64,000 nucleotides of DNA, taken from contig QNGE01000752.1 in NCBI GenBank assembly GCA_008508345.1, forward strand, positions 49,282-113,281, given 5' to 3'. Source of the stretch: Paragonimus westermani (taxonomy: Eukaryota; Platyhelminthes; Trematoda; Plagiorchiida; Troglotrematidae). Position numbers and translations under genes: made by a program. The first letter of the stretch is position 1. Every line of letters starts with the position of its first letter. Shown one piece after another: positions 1 through 10,576 of this stretch. The notes below the pieces were generated by a model. The model was not told the DNA's origin and made no database searches. It saw only the letters and a program-made list of their open reading frames with translations.

Positions 1-375
1 AAAGCACGAATCCCACTCATGGTACTTAGGAACTGCTGTCTTTTCATCATTTTTGGAGGTCGTTCGTTCTATACGCTGTTAAAAATCTGTCGATATCCAC
101 GCGTGTGTACATCCCTACTGGACGACCCCAAGCAGCACACAGCCCCATTTTAAATGGAGCAAAATGGGGCATTTCTGGGGCAAAGTGAGACATTATATAT
201 AAGTTGGTTTTTCACAGTAAGCACGCCATAGTCTGGGATGTTGCACATTTTTTTCCATATCTCTGCTCTAACTGTAGATGTCAGTGCCTACGGTAAAATA
301 AGTGTGATATTGTCGTATTGTTTTAATGCACCACTTCCATAAATGTTTGTGCCTGGCGCAGTTTGACTTCAAAAG
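1..375. other. No recognised feature
   Basis: I see no convincing exon, RNA gene or element end here. It is AT-rich non-coding sequence leading into the exon-like repeat that follows. Confidence 0.4.
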
Positions 376-610
376 CTGTAACGCAGCGTGCTGTCGACTC
401 CATTTTGGTGTTCGTTTGTGGAAGTTGTGTACACATCCCACTGTGTCTTAGGTTCATGCTTGCATCTTTTGTCTCCTTTTACAGTACTACCGATGGAACC
501 CCTGCTTCTAAGGAACGATGTCCCCCGGTGTCTCCACGTTGCACAAAGTGGGTTTACAAGTGTATCCGGTACACGAAGGCAGAACGTCTGGCTTGCCTGT
601 TACAATGCCG
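376..610 (+). repeat. Dispersed repeat with an exon-shaped segment (copy 1)
   Basis: Positions 376-484 resemble 30089-30206 on the same strand, starting at the shared TGTAACGC and running through a pyrimidine-rich stretch that ends in TTTTACAG (copy 1) or CATTTTAG (copy 2). After this acceptor-like end, 485-610 is open in one frame: about 41 codons, Cys-rich, ending CCG with a perfect GTAAGT donor. The copy at 30 kb also runs from its AG into an open segment ending at GTAAGT. Two explanations are possible. It may be a duplicated 5' exon of a host gene, or the 5' region of a transposon family that happens to contain splice-like signals. The repeat status makes me favour the second. The reading frame has no family I recognise. 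Confidence 0.45.
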
Positions 611-870
611 GTAAGTTACAGTGATGTGTTTCTGGGTGTCATCACATCATCACACAACATTGATTACTTTCGACAGAAAATAAAAGACCGCCGTTCAGCG
701 TCAACTATCCGTCCGAAGTGGAAGAGGATCATACGGCTGAATGAGTGTTTTGAATGAGGGCAAGCTTCAAGGTTGGATCACAAGAATGGTTGTCCACATT
801 TGGCTGAAATGAATGCTTCATCTTTCGGTTTGACATAGGATTTCTGCACTCCAATCTGTTTTTATTCTAG
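611..870 (+). other. Intron-like sequence between two exon-shaped segments
   Basis: It starts with GTAAGT and ends in a pyrimidine-rich tract plus TTATTCTAG, as an intron would. The flanking open frames do not join in phase (first segment ends phase 2, next begins phase 1), so the two are not directly spliced to each other. Confidence 0.25.
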
Positions 871-993
871 AATGCGACTTAGGCATTTATGAACAGCCGC
901 TCCTAGATGAGGTGGAATCGAGCATTGCCAACGCACCTGCCTCTTGCCCCACCGAGCTACTACATGCAGTAGTGGAAAATGAACCACCTGAAG
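871..993 (+). CDS. Candidate internal coding exon, unknown protein
   Basis: A good acceptor (CTGTTTTTATTCTAG, ending at 870) and a donor (GAAG, then GTAATG) bracket 123 bases. Only one of the three frames is open. It encodes 40 residues beginning CDLGIYEQPLLDEVE and ending VVENEPPE, acidic and hydrophilic. Both ends are phase 1, so the exon is symmetric. I do not recognise the protein, and no neighbouring exon in the same phase was found, so this is a splice-site-based proposal only. Confidence 0.35.
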
Positions 994-1922
994 GTAATGA
1001 GAAAAGCTTCGTTATAAAATTTCCCTGTATGACCATCGCGCTTCCTTGTTACCGTTCCCGGACGTACCGTTCAGCAGGACGTCCTCGGATGGTTCCTACG
1101 AGGGAACAGCTCATTGAAAGTTCGAAGTATGGTATCGGAGCCTATTACACAATATCACCCCCATCTGCCAAAAGATTCCCGAACACTGATGAGCACTCTG
1201 AGAATGTGCACTAAAGTGGTCATAGGAAATGGAGTTTGTGTTCACTTTGGTTTGATCCGCGGTTTGTGTGCTGTCCTCTGCCGGACCCCCGATATTGCTT
1301 TCAAAACAATATCTCCAACCGGCGGGCTCCATTTATGTGAACAGTAGCTAGAAAGTGAGCACTACTACGACACCATTGTGTCCCATTTATCTCGATTAGG
1401 GGGTACGGACCTTCGTGATCTCCTACATCGAATACTGTCCTCGGTGTTCAGCGTGAATTTCTCAACGCAACTTAACTGGAGTGGGGTACATGGAAAGCAT
1501 CAAGCCAGTAAACTGAGAACCATGAAAGTTGTCATAGGTAGAAAATCTATGTTCAGTTATATTAATCAATTTTAAACGCCGTATATCACTCTCGTTTTGC
1601 CGGAGCGACAGAGAAAGAGGTGTAATGGGAGATTAGAAAGTGGCTGCATAACGCGCCAGACCGAGAAGGTGAACGGAAACTCAGGATGAAAACTAACGCT
1701 ATTCACTTTTTCCCTTCATATGTTATGTCCTTGAGGCATATGTGTACACGCGTGTACATTTATGTTTCTTTCTACGGATATATGTATATTTTTGGTAAAC
1801 TGCTTTCGGATCTGTATGAAACATACCCATTTCCACCACGGCAATTATGAGCGACTGCCACTTGAACAATAATGTGCATCATCCTGTCAACTATCGTCAC
1901 CTTTTTTAAATCTCGTTTTCAG
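994..1922. other. No recognised gene
   Basis: The short open frames on both strands show no family signature, and splice-like boundaries are absent. The end of the stretch (AAATCTCGTTTTCAG) is a good acceptor for the next small exon candidate. Confidence 0.35.
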
Positions 1923-1965
1923 ATCATTAGAATGCGTGCGCCTAAATTGCAATTCGACAAATCAG
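1923..1965 (+). CDS. Candidate 43-bp exon
   Basis: A textbook acceptor (pyrimidine tract, TTTTCAG) and a textbook donor (TCAG, then GTAAGA) flank 43 bases. Read in phase 2, which is the phase left by the open segment ending at 610, it gives SLECVRLNCNSTNQ after one split codon and ends in phase 0. That would extend a Cys-rich product. The join is inference; the splice signals are what the sequence shows. Confidence 0.3.
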
Positions 1966-2761
1966 GTAAGACGGGTTATTACCTATAAATATGTGTTTTC
2001 GTTTGTAAACTGCGTTCACACTTGAAATGTTATATTCAGTGTGGCACTTCAACCATAAATTGTCTTCGGGAGATTTGTTATCGCTTTTAACTCAATAACT
2101 TCAGTTGTTTGTTTAGGTATTTTTATCCACGTGAACATTCAAACTACGCCACGCCGCTTCACTGAAGTCCTCATCTACAGTATCCATTCCGTTACCTAGC
2201 GAGTACTCTTCAAAGATTCGCAATCTGTATGGGCAATGAAGATCAGTACGCGAGGTCCCCATATGAACCACCAACGAAGTGCACGCGAAAATGGCCATTT
2301 GTTTAATCGAACAACCGTGTTGTAACTCCATGAAAACTAACAATAATTAAGCACGCTTTTTCAATGTTTCAATCATGCATTGGCGGGTCGCCCTTGGACT
2401 GGGGAGTAATGTATATGAGGTACAGAAGGAATAAAGATGAGCTGAATGAATGCGTAGTGAAGAAAAAAAATCGGGTGCGTGGGAGGGGTTTTGCGCAATA
2501 AAATGTTTTTGGGGCTAGCCCATATTTTGCCCCCATGGTTCCTATAGGGGTTGTTATGTCTCAACCTATTTTTACCCGGGTGGTGGCCACCACCAGCCCC
2601 CAACAGTTCAGCCGCCCCATAAAACATGCATGCGTTCAGAGAACTCTCTTACGTCGTGTTTTTTTTTAATTAATCCCGACAGAAAACGCTATTTAACTCT
2701 TCGTTAACAGACATACTGTACGTATATCTCGTCAAGCGAAAAGACATCTTATATGACATAC
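1966..2761. other. No recognised gene; possible aldolase intron
   Basis: On the minus strand this follows the aldolase exon donor and would be intron 1. I searched it for a second aldolase exon (conserved MGKR and following residues) and saw none, so exon 2 lies outside the window or the gene is a fragment. Confidence 0.4.
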
Positions 2762-2873
2762 CAGTGCTTTCGTCAGCAGCGAGAATGCCTTTCCCAGATT
2801 CAACAATCTTTTTTGCAATCGATTTCAGCTTATCTTCCTGTTCAGGTTGCAAGTACACAGAGAACGACGGCAT
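2762..2873 (-). CDS. Fructose-bisphosphate aldolase, first coding exon
   Basis: The minus-strand exon encodes the start of a class I fructose-1,6-bisphosphate aldolase, the glycolytic enzyme that splits fructose 1,6-bisphosphate into two triose phosphates in the cytosol. The diagnostic stretch is GKGILAADESTG near residues 27-38, preceded by an amphipathic N-terminal helix with the pattern PEQEDKLKSIAKKIV. The ATG is at 2873. The exon carries 37 codons plus one base and ends at a consensus donor (ACTG, then GTATGT). As I recall, vertebrate aldolase genes also break their first coding exon after codon 37 plus one base, which argues for a genuine intron-containing gene and not a retrocopy. The active-site lysines are on later exons not seen here. 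N-terminal residues 2-10 are unlike the schistosome enzyme as I remember it, so it may be a divergent paralogue. Confidence 0.85.
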
Positions 2874-3299
2874 AATATGACCACACCAACGACGCGCAAG
2901 AAATGTGGTTTAAAAGCGCTCCCGAAACTGTGGCCTTACAATAAGAATAACGTTGTATAGTTAAACAATTTGTAACGCTCACATTAGTAAAAATGTGACC
3001 AAAAAGTTAATTACTGACTTTTGTTCTTTATTGTGAATTCTTATCATGTATGATTTTATAATTTTGCATTTTATCAGGCTGACCGCTGATTTGTTCACTT
3101 TCGAAATTTGGTTTAAATATCCTCGCTGTCATTGTCCACTCATATGTTTGCTATCTTGGTGCCCAGTTCATCAGAAAGTATACACGATCATTGCTATTCT
3201 TTGTCGAATAGCATAACTCATTGCATATTGTACAATTCGTGTTCGGTAGTATCCGTAATATTTTTTAGCCTCCTTGCATATTACTCGTCCTGGTCGACA
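2874..3299. other. Upstream region of the aldolase exon
   Basis: AT-rich sequence 5' of the aldolase start on the minus strand. I see no clear TATA-initiator arrangement that I would call a promoter, and no other gene. Confidence 0.3.
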
Positions 3300-3384
3300 A
3301 TGACCCGTGTCGTATCTAGCAGTGCTGGGACTCGGCAGACACGGTCTGTAGCAGCAAGCGCCTGCGGCCGGTATGAATGTAAAA

Positions 3385-4170
3385 TGTCCGTACCAACCTG
3401 GCATGCAGTACGACCAGTGTCAGAAGTGATATCACTTCAAGTGCACTGGTCTTAACGAACACCAGTACAAACAGCTAGCTTCCTCACCTCTTACTTACAC
3501 CTGTGTGAGTTGCAAGTTCAGCGAAAACCAAGGCACCGCTCCGCATCTGACTGGTCTTACGTGCACCACATCAAGTGGAGTGACGCAAAAACCTGCAACT
3601 GTAAATGTGGGACTCTTCTTAGCTCTGTGTCTCCTCCCATTTCTTCCATGGAGAGTAAGATAGAGGTGTACCAAAGGACTCTGCCCGAAATGAAATTGGA
3701 ACTACATTCTCTGAATGATTATATAGCGCTTGATCTCCCTGGGGTTGCGATCACCAAGAAAGCAGTTGCCCTATCAACTGCCCACATNCGGCTGTACGAA
3801 TGAAGGAAAAAGCTCTCAAGGAAAAGAGAGTAGTCTTATGAGGCCGCTTCCCTACAACCTCTTCTCCAACCGAGCTAGCTAAGACAGTCCTAGGAACTTC
3901 CTTCTCCACGGATGCCACAAACATGGTACTTGCGAGTAGGCTGCGGGCCAAGACAACCAAATGTCACTTGGCCTTTTGGTAAATTTGTCAGCCATGCTCA
4001 GCCTCGAATTAGTTGTGGGTAAAACAGAGGCTTCAAAGCCCGCCAACGCCCATCTGAAAGGCGTATCTTTCGACGGCTCCGGGCAAGAGAGAGCGAGACG
4101 CGAACGGCGGACTAAAACTAAAACACAAATCCTGGCGGACCAGAAGCTACAACTGGAGACTAAGTCGTAG
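3385..4170 (+). pseudogene. ORF1 of CR1-like element: PHD-type zinc finger plus coiled coil, broken
   Basis: From 3385 the frame reads KCPYQPGMQYDQCQK, then a stop, then YHFKCTGLNEHQY and later TCVSCK. The spacing of Cys and His (C..C....H..C....C..C) is that of a PHD finger, and the stop at 3427-3429 (TGA) sits where PHD fingers keep a Trp, so it is most simply TGG to TGA. The following segment changes frame and includes a heptad-like stretch (3650-3740). A basic tail with RARRERRTKTKTQ lies at 4090-4130. PHD fingers in ORF1 are established for CR1-like elements; they are thought to act in the retrotransposon RNP or in chromatin targeting. Confidence 0.6.
3788..3788. other. Single ambiguous base (N)
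   Basis: One N inside the ORF1 remnant. Unlike the Ns at 43809 and 55553, I found no duplicated sequence around it. Confidence 0.9.
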
Positions 4171-4493
4171 TTTCTGCTATCGACGTAGCCCCTCAGACCC
4201 CTGTGCCTGTTGTGGAAAGCGGAGACACCGTCTGTATGGTCGTTCCAACGACCGACGCCTCAGGCACAGGCACAAGCACTGTGGGTACTCACGCCGCGCA
4301 AAACCGTCTTCAGAGTTACCTACCATGAAACCCACCAAACTGCCCAGCAGAAGACTTTTCCTTTCAATAGTTCGGAACGGAAGCAGCCTGCTAGGACCGC
4401 ATCCTACAACCCAAAAGACATCAATATAGCCCACCGCTATAAATATCTCTTTCAGTAACCCCATAACACAGCTCCCTTTGCCGTCTTCCATGC

Positions 4494-5190
4494 ATGTATA
4501 CGAACTGTCTGAGTCTGTTTAATAAGTTACCGGAAATCAGACAGTTAATTCATGACACCCAACCCCACATGTTCGCCTTCACGGGGACTTGGCTTACGGA
4601 TGATATCAGTGACAGTGAACTGAGTGTCCCGGGGTATTCAGTTTACCGGGCTGACTCTGCCCGAGGAAGAATGGGGAATTCTGCAATTTTTCTTCAGCAG
4701 TGTCTCCCGACGCCCACGGTTATGGTGGCCTACAGTATTCTGATAAATGTGACACTCTGTGGCCTCGACTACCACTGCGTGGCCAAGACTCACTCCTAAT
4801 GGGGGGTATTTATCGTTCTCCTTCATGAGACGTCTCCGACGGCGACACCGTTCTGGTAAGCCTAGAAAACTTCCTAGGCTTACAACGCTCTACTCATTTG
4901 CTTGTTATGGGTGATTTTAATGCACCCAAGATAAACCGGGCATCAGTTTCTCACCAGAACTATGAAGGCGTATTCTCGACTTCCTTATCAACGCTGATAC
5001 TTCGGAGGGCGTTGTCACAGGGCGTCACCGCTCTGATGCGGTACCGTTTTGCTCAGATTCCCTCTCTGCTCGACTAAGTTATCACTAATGAGAGCCACCT
5101 GGTAGACAGAATGTTCATCAAGCCGCCACTTGGACACAGTGACCACTCTCTGTTTGCTTTTGATCTTATATGTTACTGGTAACAACAACC
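4494..5190 (+). pseudogene. APE-type endonuclease domain of the CR1-like element, inactivated
   Basis: The N-terminal block YTNCLSLFNKLPEIRQ begins at 4495. The next conserved block should read ETWL, but here it is TGTWL, so the catalytic Glu has become Gly. The GDFNAP motif lies near 4910-4927. After a scrambled middle, PPLGHSDHSLF carries the intact Ser-Asp-His motif at 5138-5146. The domain would nick target DNA to prime reverse transcription. Stops and frame changes between 4800 and 5130 mean no protein can be made. Confidence 0.75.
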
Positions 5191-5975
5191 AGCACAAAAT
5201 TCCACCGTTTGAAACTTTAACCAGAGAGATTTTAACGGCCTGAGAATCTACCTAGGTTCACTTCTTCTTGACTTGGGCTCCGTGGACCAGAACTACCACA
5301 CGTTTCATAGCGCAATTTAGAAAGCAGACGACTTATTTATGCCGCGCAAAATGTATATTTTCTCTTACCGACCACCCCCTCCACGCAGGATACGTCGTCT
5401 TCTTGACAACCGTTCCTAATTATTCGCGAAGCATAAGCTTACAGGAAACTCAGAGGACCTAAGCGCGTTCCACATTGTTCGAAACAGGTGTAGGCGGGAT
5501 ATCCGCGGACACACCAAACTCGTACAAGAGAAGATCCTCCTCAGAGCCCGCGGGAACAAAAACTTCTTATTCACGCACATGCCACGACTAAGAAAGAACA
5601 AACCTTCCGCTCTTTCTTTACGACCGCCCAACGGGGAGGCTTCATCTGACTCCCTAGTTGTGGCCGAGTTATTCAGGGAGTACTTCTCGGCAATCTACGA
5701 CGTCGCATCCCCGAGCTGGCATCCTGTACTACGGTTGCAGAAGTTTAGGTAAACACTCGTGACCGCTGAGTTCTTTGTGCTAGATGTTGAAGACCTTTTA
5801 CTCAAGGTTAATTCATAGAGTGCAATGGGTCCTGACATGATCCATCCCAGAATACTCAGGGAAGCAGCTGCTAGTCTGGCTAAACCTCTTTATAAGCTGT
5901 TTAGGCAAACACTCCAGACTAGCATCCTCCCTAGCGCATGAAAATAGGCGATGGTCGAACCCACATTTAAAGTGG

Positions 5976-7220
5976 GTGACCAGCACTCTCCGGCCAATCA
6001 GCCTCACTAGCATCCCGTGCAAAATAACGGAGCGCCTACTAAAGCGCGCCGTACTCAATCACTTCTTATCAAATAATCTTTTTTCTCCCACACAGCATGA
6101 CTTCCTTCCTAATATGTCATGCATAACAAACATGCTTATTTTCATGGATAGTCTGATGGAGGCCAATGACAATAGCCTCATCTCTGATGCTATATTCTTT
6201 GATTTTGCCAAGGCGTTTGACCGTGTCCCACACGGCCCCCCGGAACACAAACTGAAAGCCTATGGTATTCAAGGAGAGGTTCTTCGCTGGATTGCCTCTT
6301 TTCTTGATAATAGAACGTTTAGAGTGGTGACCGGATCAGACCTTCCATCCCCCTCTTTCATTTTTGCGGGAGTTCCCCAAGGGTCAGTGCTAGGTCCTTT
6401 GTTATTCCTCATTTACATCAACGACCTTCCAAACAATATTTCCAGCAACGTCCTCTTATACGCAGACGACCTAAAAAATCTGGAATGCCACTGATCCCAG
6501 TGCACTACAAATTGATCTTAACGCGATCAAGCGCTTGTTGGACGATTGCAGCCTCCCACTAAATGAAAATAAATGTGCTCACACGTCACTCGGTAGAGAT
6601 TCTGGCAATGCCTTCGTGATTCATAGTGCATCTAGCACAGTAAATATCATGAGAATCGATCTGAAGAAAGATCCGGGCATCTGGTTGTCATCTAACTTGT
6701 CCCTCACGTACCACCATGAGATGGCGGCAAAAAAGGGATTCGCCGCTCTTATGATGATTGGGCGCACTTTCCCCCGCATGGACAAAAAAGCTTTTCAAAC
6801 GCTTTACGGGATTTACATAAGACCGCTCCTCGAGTGTGCCAATCAGATCGTGTATACCGGCCTGAAGAGAGACATATTAGCTGTTGAGCTTGTCCAGCGC
6901 GCGGCCAACAAGATGGTCGCAGGCCTGAGTAATGTTACTTACGAGACTCGATTTTAAATTCTTGACCTTTACCCACTTGAATTTCGAAGACCCCGCGGTG
7001 ATTTAATACTCACACGCTTCTTCTTTAGAGTACGTCTTGCAGAACAGTTCTTCACTGCGGCGAATGATGACGGCCGGCGAGGACATAATAGGATTTTTCT
7101 TAGGCAGCAGTTCTTTTCTTCCAGTGTTATTAACGATTCTGAGGTCGCCAGCAGCGCCTCTTGGGATCGCTTTGAAGCTTTGCTTGATTCTCATCTATCT
7201 AAAATTGCATTATGCGAATA
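5976..7220 (+). pseudogene. Reverse transcriptase and C-terminus of the CR1-like element
   Basis: RT blocks appear in order: RPISLTS near the start, then [26 protein letters not shown], and the catalytic YADD at 6459-6470. Just after YADD a run of six A residues (6473-6478) shifts the frame; with five, the frame continues [12 protein letters not shown]. The ORF then runs through the thumb (PLLECANQIVYTGLKRD) to an in-frame TAA at 6955-6957, and the same frame continues beyond it with ILDLYPLEFRR to the natural TAA at 7218-7220. Damage visible here is one single-base insertion plus one nonsense codon, so this half is younger-looking than the endonuclease half. Confidence 0.85.
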
Positions 7221-7289
7221 ATCTTTGTCTGTTCTTGGTATTCATTGTGATCCCCAAGAGCGGTGCTACACCCTGTTTTCAATGATCGC

Positions 7290-8100
7290 CTTTCACCTCA
7301 ACAGAAGCCCGCTGACACTGAGCAAGGAAAACCGACTGGATCCGGGAACTTTTGACCGTTGCCTCGAACCCGTGTATCAATCGCTGAATCGAACCGGCCA
7401 TTATTAGCCAGAGAGAGACCAGAGTTGGTCGTCACACCTTCAATGCTGTCTTCTTCGAATTTCTCAAAGCCTTCCATCGTGTCTCGAACGGTCTTCTTGT
7501 ACGTAAACTTGGGGCTAATGGTTACAAAGTAGTGGTTCTCCACTGGACTACATCGTCTCTTTGTAACCAAGCCTCCAGAGTAAAGACCGCACCTAACCTT
7601 TCTTCTCCTGCTGGAGTTCCTCAGGGATTCGCACTTGGCCTGCCTTTGTTGCTAACATGAACAAGTGATATTTGGATCCTTTTTTCTATTGCCGCTGCTC
7701 TCTAAGTTGACGATTTGAAAATCCGAGATATTTTTTCATCTCAGTGAACTAAAGATTGACCTCGTTCGCATTAAATGTGGATCGGCTGACTCAAGTCTCC
7801 CTTCAAACGACACCAATAGTACGCATACTTGGGAGACTCCTCGAATCTATTCTTGTTGCATAGCGCATAAAGTGCTGTGCACATCGCGAAAGTTGACCTA
7901 AAGAAAACTATGGTATATGGCTAACTTCTGGTGTCTTTAACCTATTGCCGATAGAAAGAGACTTGAAACTCTTGGGATATTAAAAGCGGCCTTCACTCCC
8001 ATACACCAATATGCCTTTTAAACGCTTCAGTAGTCCAGCGAATTCGTGCATACCGCCTCGAAGCGAGACATTGTGTTTCAATTACTGCCTTCTAGGTCAT
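7290..8100 (+). mobile_element. Second CR1-like RT fragment, strongly decayed
   Basis: Directly downstream of the first element the plus strand again shows RT blocks: FFEFLKAFHRVSNG at about 7448-7490 (matching [13 protein letters not shown]), AGVPQGFALGLPL near 7612-7650 (matching [13 protein letters not shown]), and a degenerate VDDLKI in place of YADDLKI near 7700. Many stops and frame shifts separate the blocks. It is a different, older copy lying in tandem with the 3.3-7.2 kb element. Confidence 0.6.
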
Positions 8101-10443
8101 CAAGAAACCGCCATATATCAAAGCAGGTGAACTACCTGGTTCCGGGTGGTCTGGGCCTTCAACCGCAAAACGGTGTACACACCGTTGAAAATCAAACCCA
8201 ACTGGGTATCCAATGAAACGTTGATTGATGTTTTGTTGAGAAGCTTGGAGTCTGGGTTCGCCGGGTATGTATAACCATTTCTTTTATCACATAGGTTTTG
8301 GCCATTCTGTCGGACAGAAATAGTGAAACAGGTATAGCAGCACACTCTATAGGCTCATAAGGAAGTTGATTCAGCAAGTGAAAGAGTATGGCTAAGAATC
8401 AATTTCAGACGCGGATGGAGCCAGGACTTCAGAAGCAACTCCTATGGTGGGCCCTACAAATGAACATTGTTAAAATCGAAACAGGAGTTGGATGCAACCA
8501 GGTCAAACTGACTGGGTAAGCTAATGGTAATGCTATTTAGGATATATATTTTGTGAGTGTATTGTCACTGCAGAAGGGGAAGGACTGCGTTGATGCGGTG
8601 TGTAGCGCTAAGATTGTGGTGCGGCACATCCCAGCATCAGTTTCTTTATTGTTTTTGAGGCGTTCATCTTTCAAGTCATAGTGTTTGAAGTTGATCCGCC
8701 TAATTTGTCTGCAAACTCTGTAACCTTCGTATGTGGAAATCACGTTTCTCCGATGACCCGCGTGGGAGTCACTAAATGAATGCGTGAGGGTCCACACATA
8801 TGTGCCGCTGATAACCACGATAGTGGCCAAAATGAACCTAGCTGTTGTTGGGGTGGGTGAATTTGAGAACCTGTTACTGAACGTTGCGTGTGCGGCTTTG
8901 GCCTGAACTGTCGGATCACACGGCAATCGGCGATGCTTGTGAATGTCGTTTTATGTGGCTTTGAGTTTTGCTATTAAGGCACGTACATGGGTTACCTTGT
9001 TAATGAATAGAGTTGACCGCACGGACGTGAGATGGACGAATTGTTGAGACTTATCACATCAAATCCCTCAACCATATGGGCTGGCATATGGCAATGAACA
9101 AATAGTGCTAGAAATGAGGCCGAGTGTGGGCCAACTTTGGTTTCTAATGGTCTTGCTGTTCGGAGACAGAATTGCTCACCGATATGCCGTCTCCCACCAC
9201 TTCGTAGAATTCATCCGTGTAAAACCTCATCACGTGTCAGTATGAAGCCTGCAGAACTAGGAGACGATCCTTGGCGTTTGATAATCTGTCAACAAAGAGG
9301 AGCCTATTCTCCAGACACAATCCATTCGGCAGAAATCCGTGCTGAAGTGGGGAACTGAGATCCTTGTCCAGTATGCGATCCAAGATAGCTCGTTTGAGAA
9401 GGCGTTCAAAGACCTCGCATGGGAAACCCGATAGGATGTTTTACTGAGGCAGCGAAAGAAGACTTTCCGCCAGAACTGCGGATGGGGATTCCTCTCTACT
9501 CCATGAAACCGATTCTGGCGTTAAAAAGTGATGTAATGAAATTGTGGCTCAACTATTCATGCAGAAACAGTCTTCTAACTTCAAGCTGGAAAGATTTTGC
9601 CCAAAATGCAAGATTTGTACGTTTAAGTTCAACTTACTTCATTTTGGTTCACATGACTTAAGGTCAGCTGCCAACCGTTATCCGATTGTTCACCCCATCA
9701 AACCCTGCGAAGCTTGTCTCGTCGCGAGAAATGGGCAGGGTTGTTTTCCCATTAGTGATGTCTCAACATAGCAGTTGACGGCATAGAATATGCGGTCAAG
9801 CTGGCGGTTTCCACGTAGGGACGTGAACAGGGGACGCGATAAGGTCTCCAGTTGGAGTGCGCAAGTAGTCCCTCGGAATTTAGCAAGGCTGAGTGTATCA
9901 GCAAAAGCTTCAACTACAGCGTGACGTGGAGTTACAGTGGCTCTCAACAGTTGTGGTGTCTTGGTTGGTTAATAGGATGGAGACCAGTGCTTATGCCATC
10001 GTCATTTACCTCAGATTCCCGTGTGCCAAAAACAACTTAATATGAGGCCACGGGGAGAAAAAGAGGGCAAAAGCATAAAACCAGAATACAACCGAAAGCA
10101 CCCTCCAAGAGTGACAGCAAGAGGAGAAATGATAAACAGAGCAAAGGGTTGGGCAGGGATACGCTGAAGCAGCCGTCATACACATCTGATAAAATCTCCT
10201 CCGCCCAGCCAATTAATTCCACAGGCTTCTGCTAACTAGCCTTCAAAAAGCTTTCATTTGGAGCTGCCAACCGTGGTAGTCATAACTATACTGGAAAAGC
10301 AGTTTATCAACTTGTTAAGAAAATGTTAGTCCGGATGTTCTTCTCTGGCACCCACTGCTGCGCTTTATCCGCCAGTGATTAACTGATGTCGTGGGGACTC
10401 TCAACACGTGACTTCCGTTTTGTCTTCTTTTTAATGAGAATAG
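8101..10443. other. No recognised feature; several unassigned short ORFs
   Basis: The longest open frame is 129 codons on the minus strand (8537-8926). It has one hydrophobic stretch (ARFILATIVVISGTYVW) that could span a membrane, but no motif and no splice signals that I would trust. Other ORFs (9137-9358, 9690-9947) show no family resemblance. Confidence 0.35.
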
Positions 10444-10576
10444 ATTCTGACTTCCAATTCAACAAACATGCACAGCTTACCATGAGTGTAGTTTTGCGTC
10501 ACCCTACACAACGACGCAAGGATAGATTTTCTATGTTACCGATGATAGCTAGCAAAACAGCCAGTCGACATCTCAG
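10444..10576 (+). CDS. Candidate internal exon, unknown protein
   Basis: Acceptor TTTTAATGAGAATAG ends at 10443 and donor CTCAG, then GTGAGA, follows 10576. One frame is open across the 133 bases. It encodes a basic segment starting SDFQFNKHAQLTM and ending TASRHLR. I do not recognise it. The pyrimidine tract is separated from the AG by about ten purine-rich bases, which weakens the acceptor. Confidence 0.25.

Larger units (their letters stand above)
3300..7220 (+). mobile_element. CR1-like non-LTR retrotransposon, nearly full length, inactive
   Basis: Order on the plus strand is PHD-type finger and coiled-coil ORF1, APE endonuclease, reverse transcriptase, then C-terminal domain. This is the layout of a CR1/jockey-group LINE with two ORFs. 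All parts carry nonsense or frameshift mutations. The end at 7220 is the natural stop after the conserved C-terminal tail. The 5' limit is approximate because ORF1 upstream of 3385 is scrambled, and one unresolved base (N) sits at 3788. The clade name rests on the [12 protein letters not shown] and [13 protein letters not shown] blocks and the tail motif LDLYPLEFRR. Confidence 0.85.
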
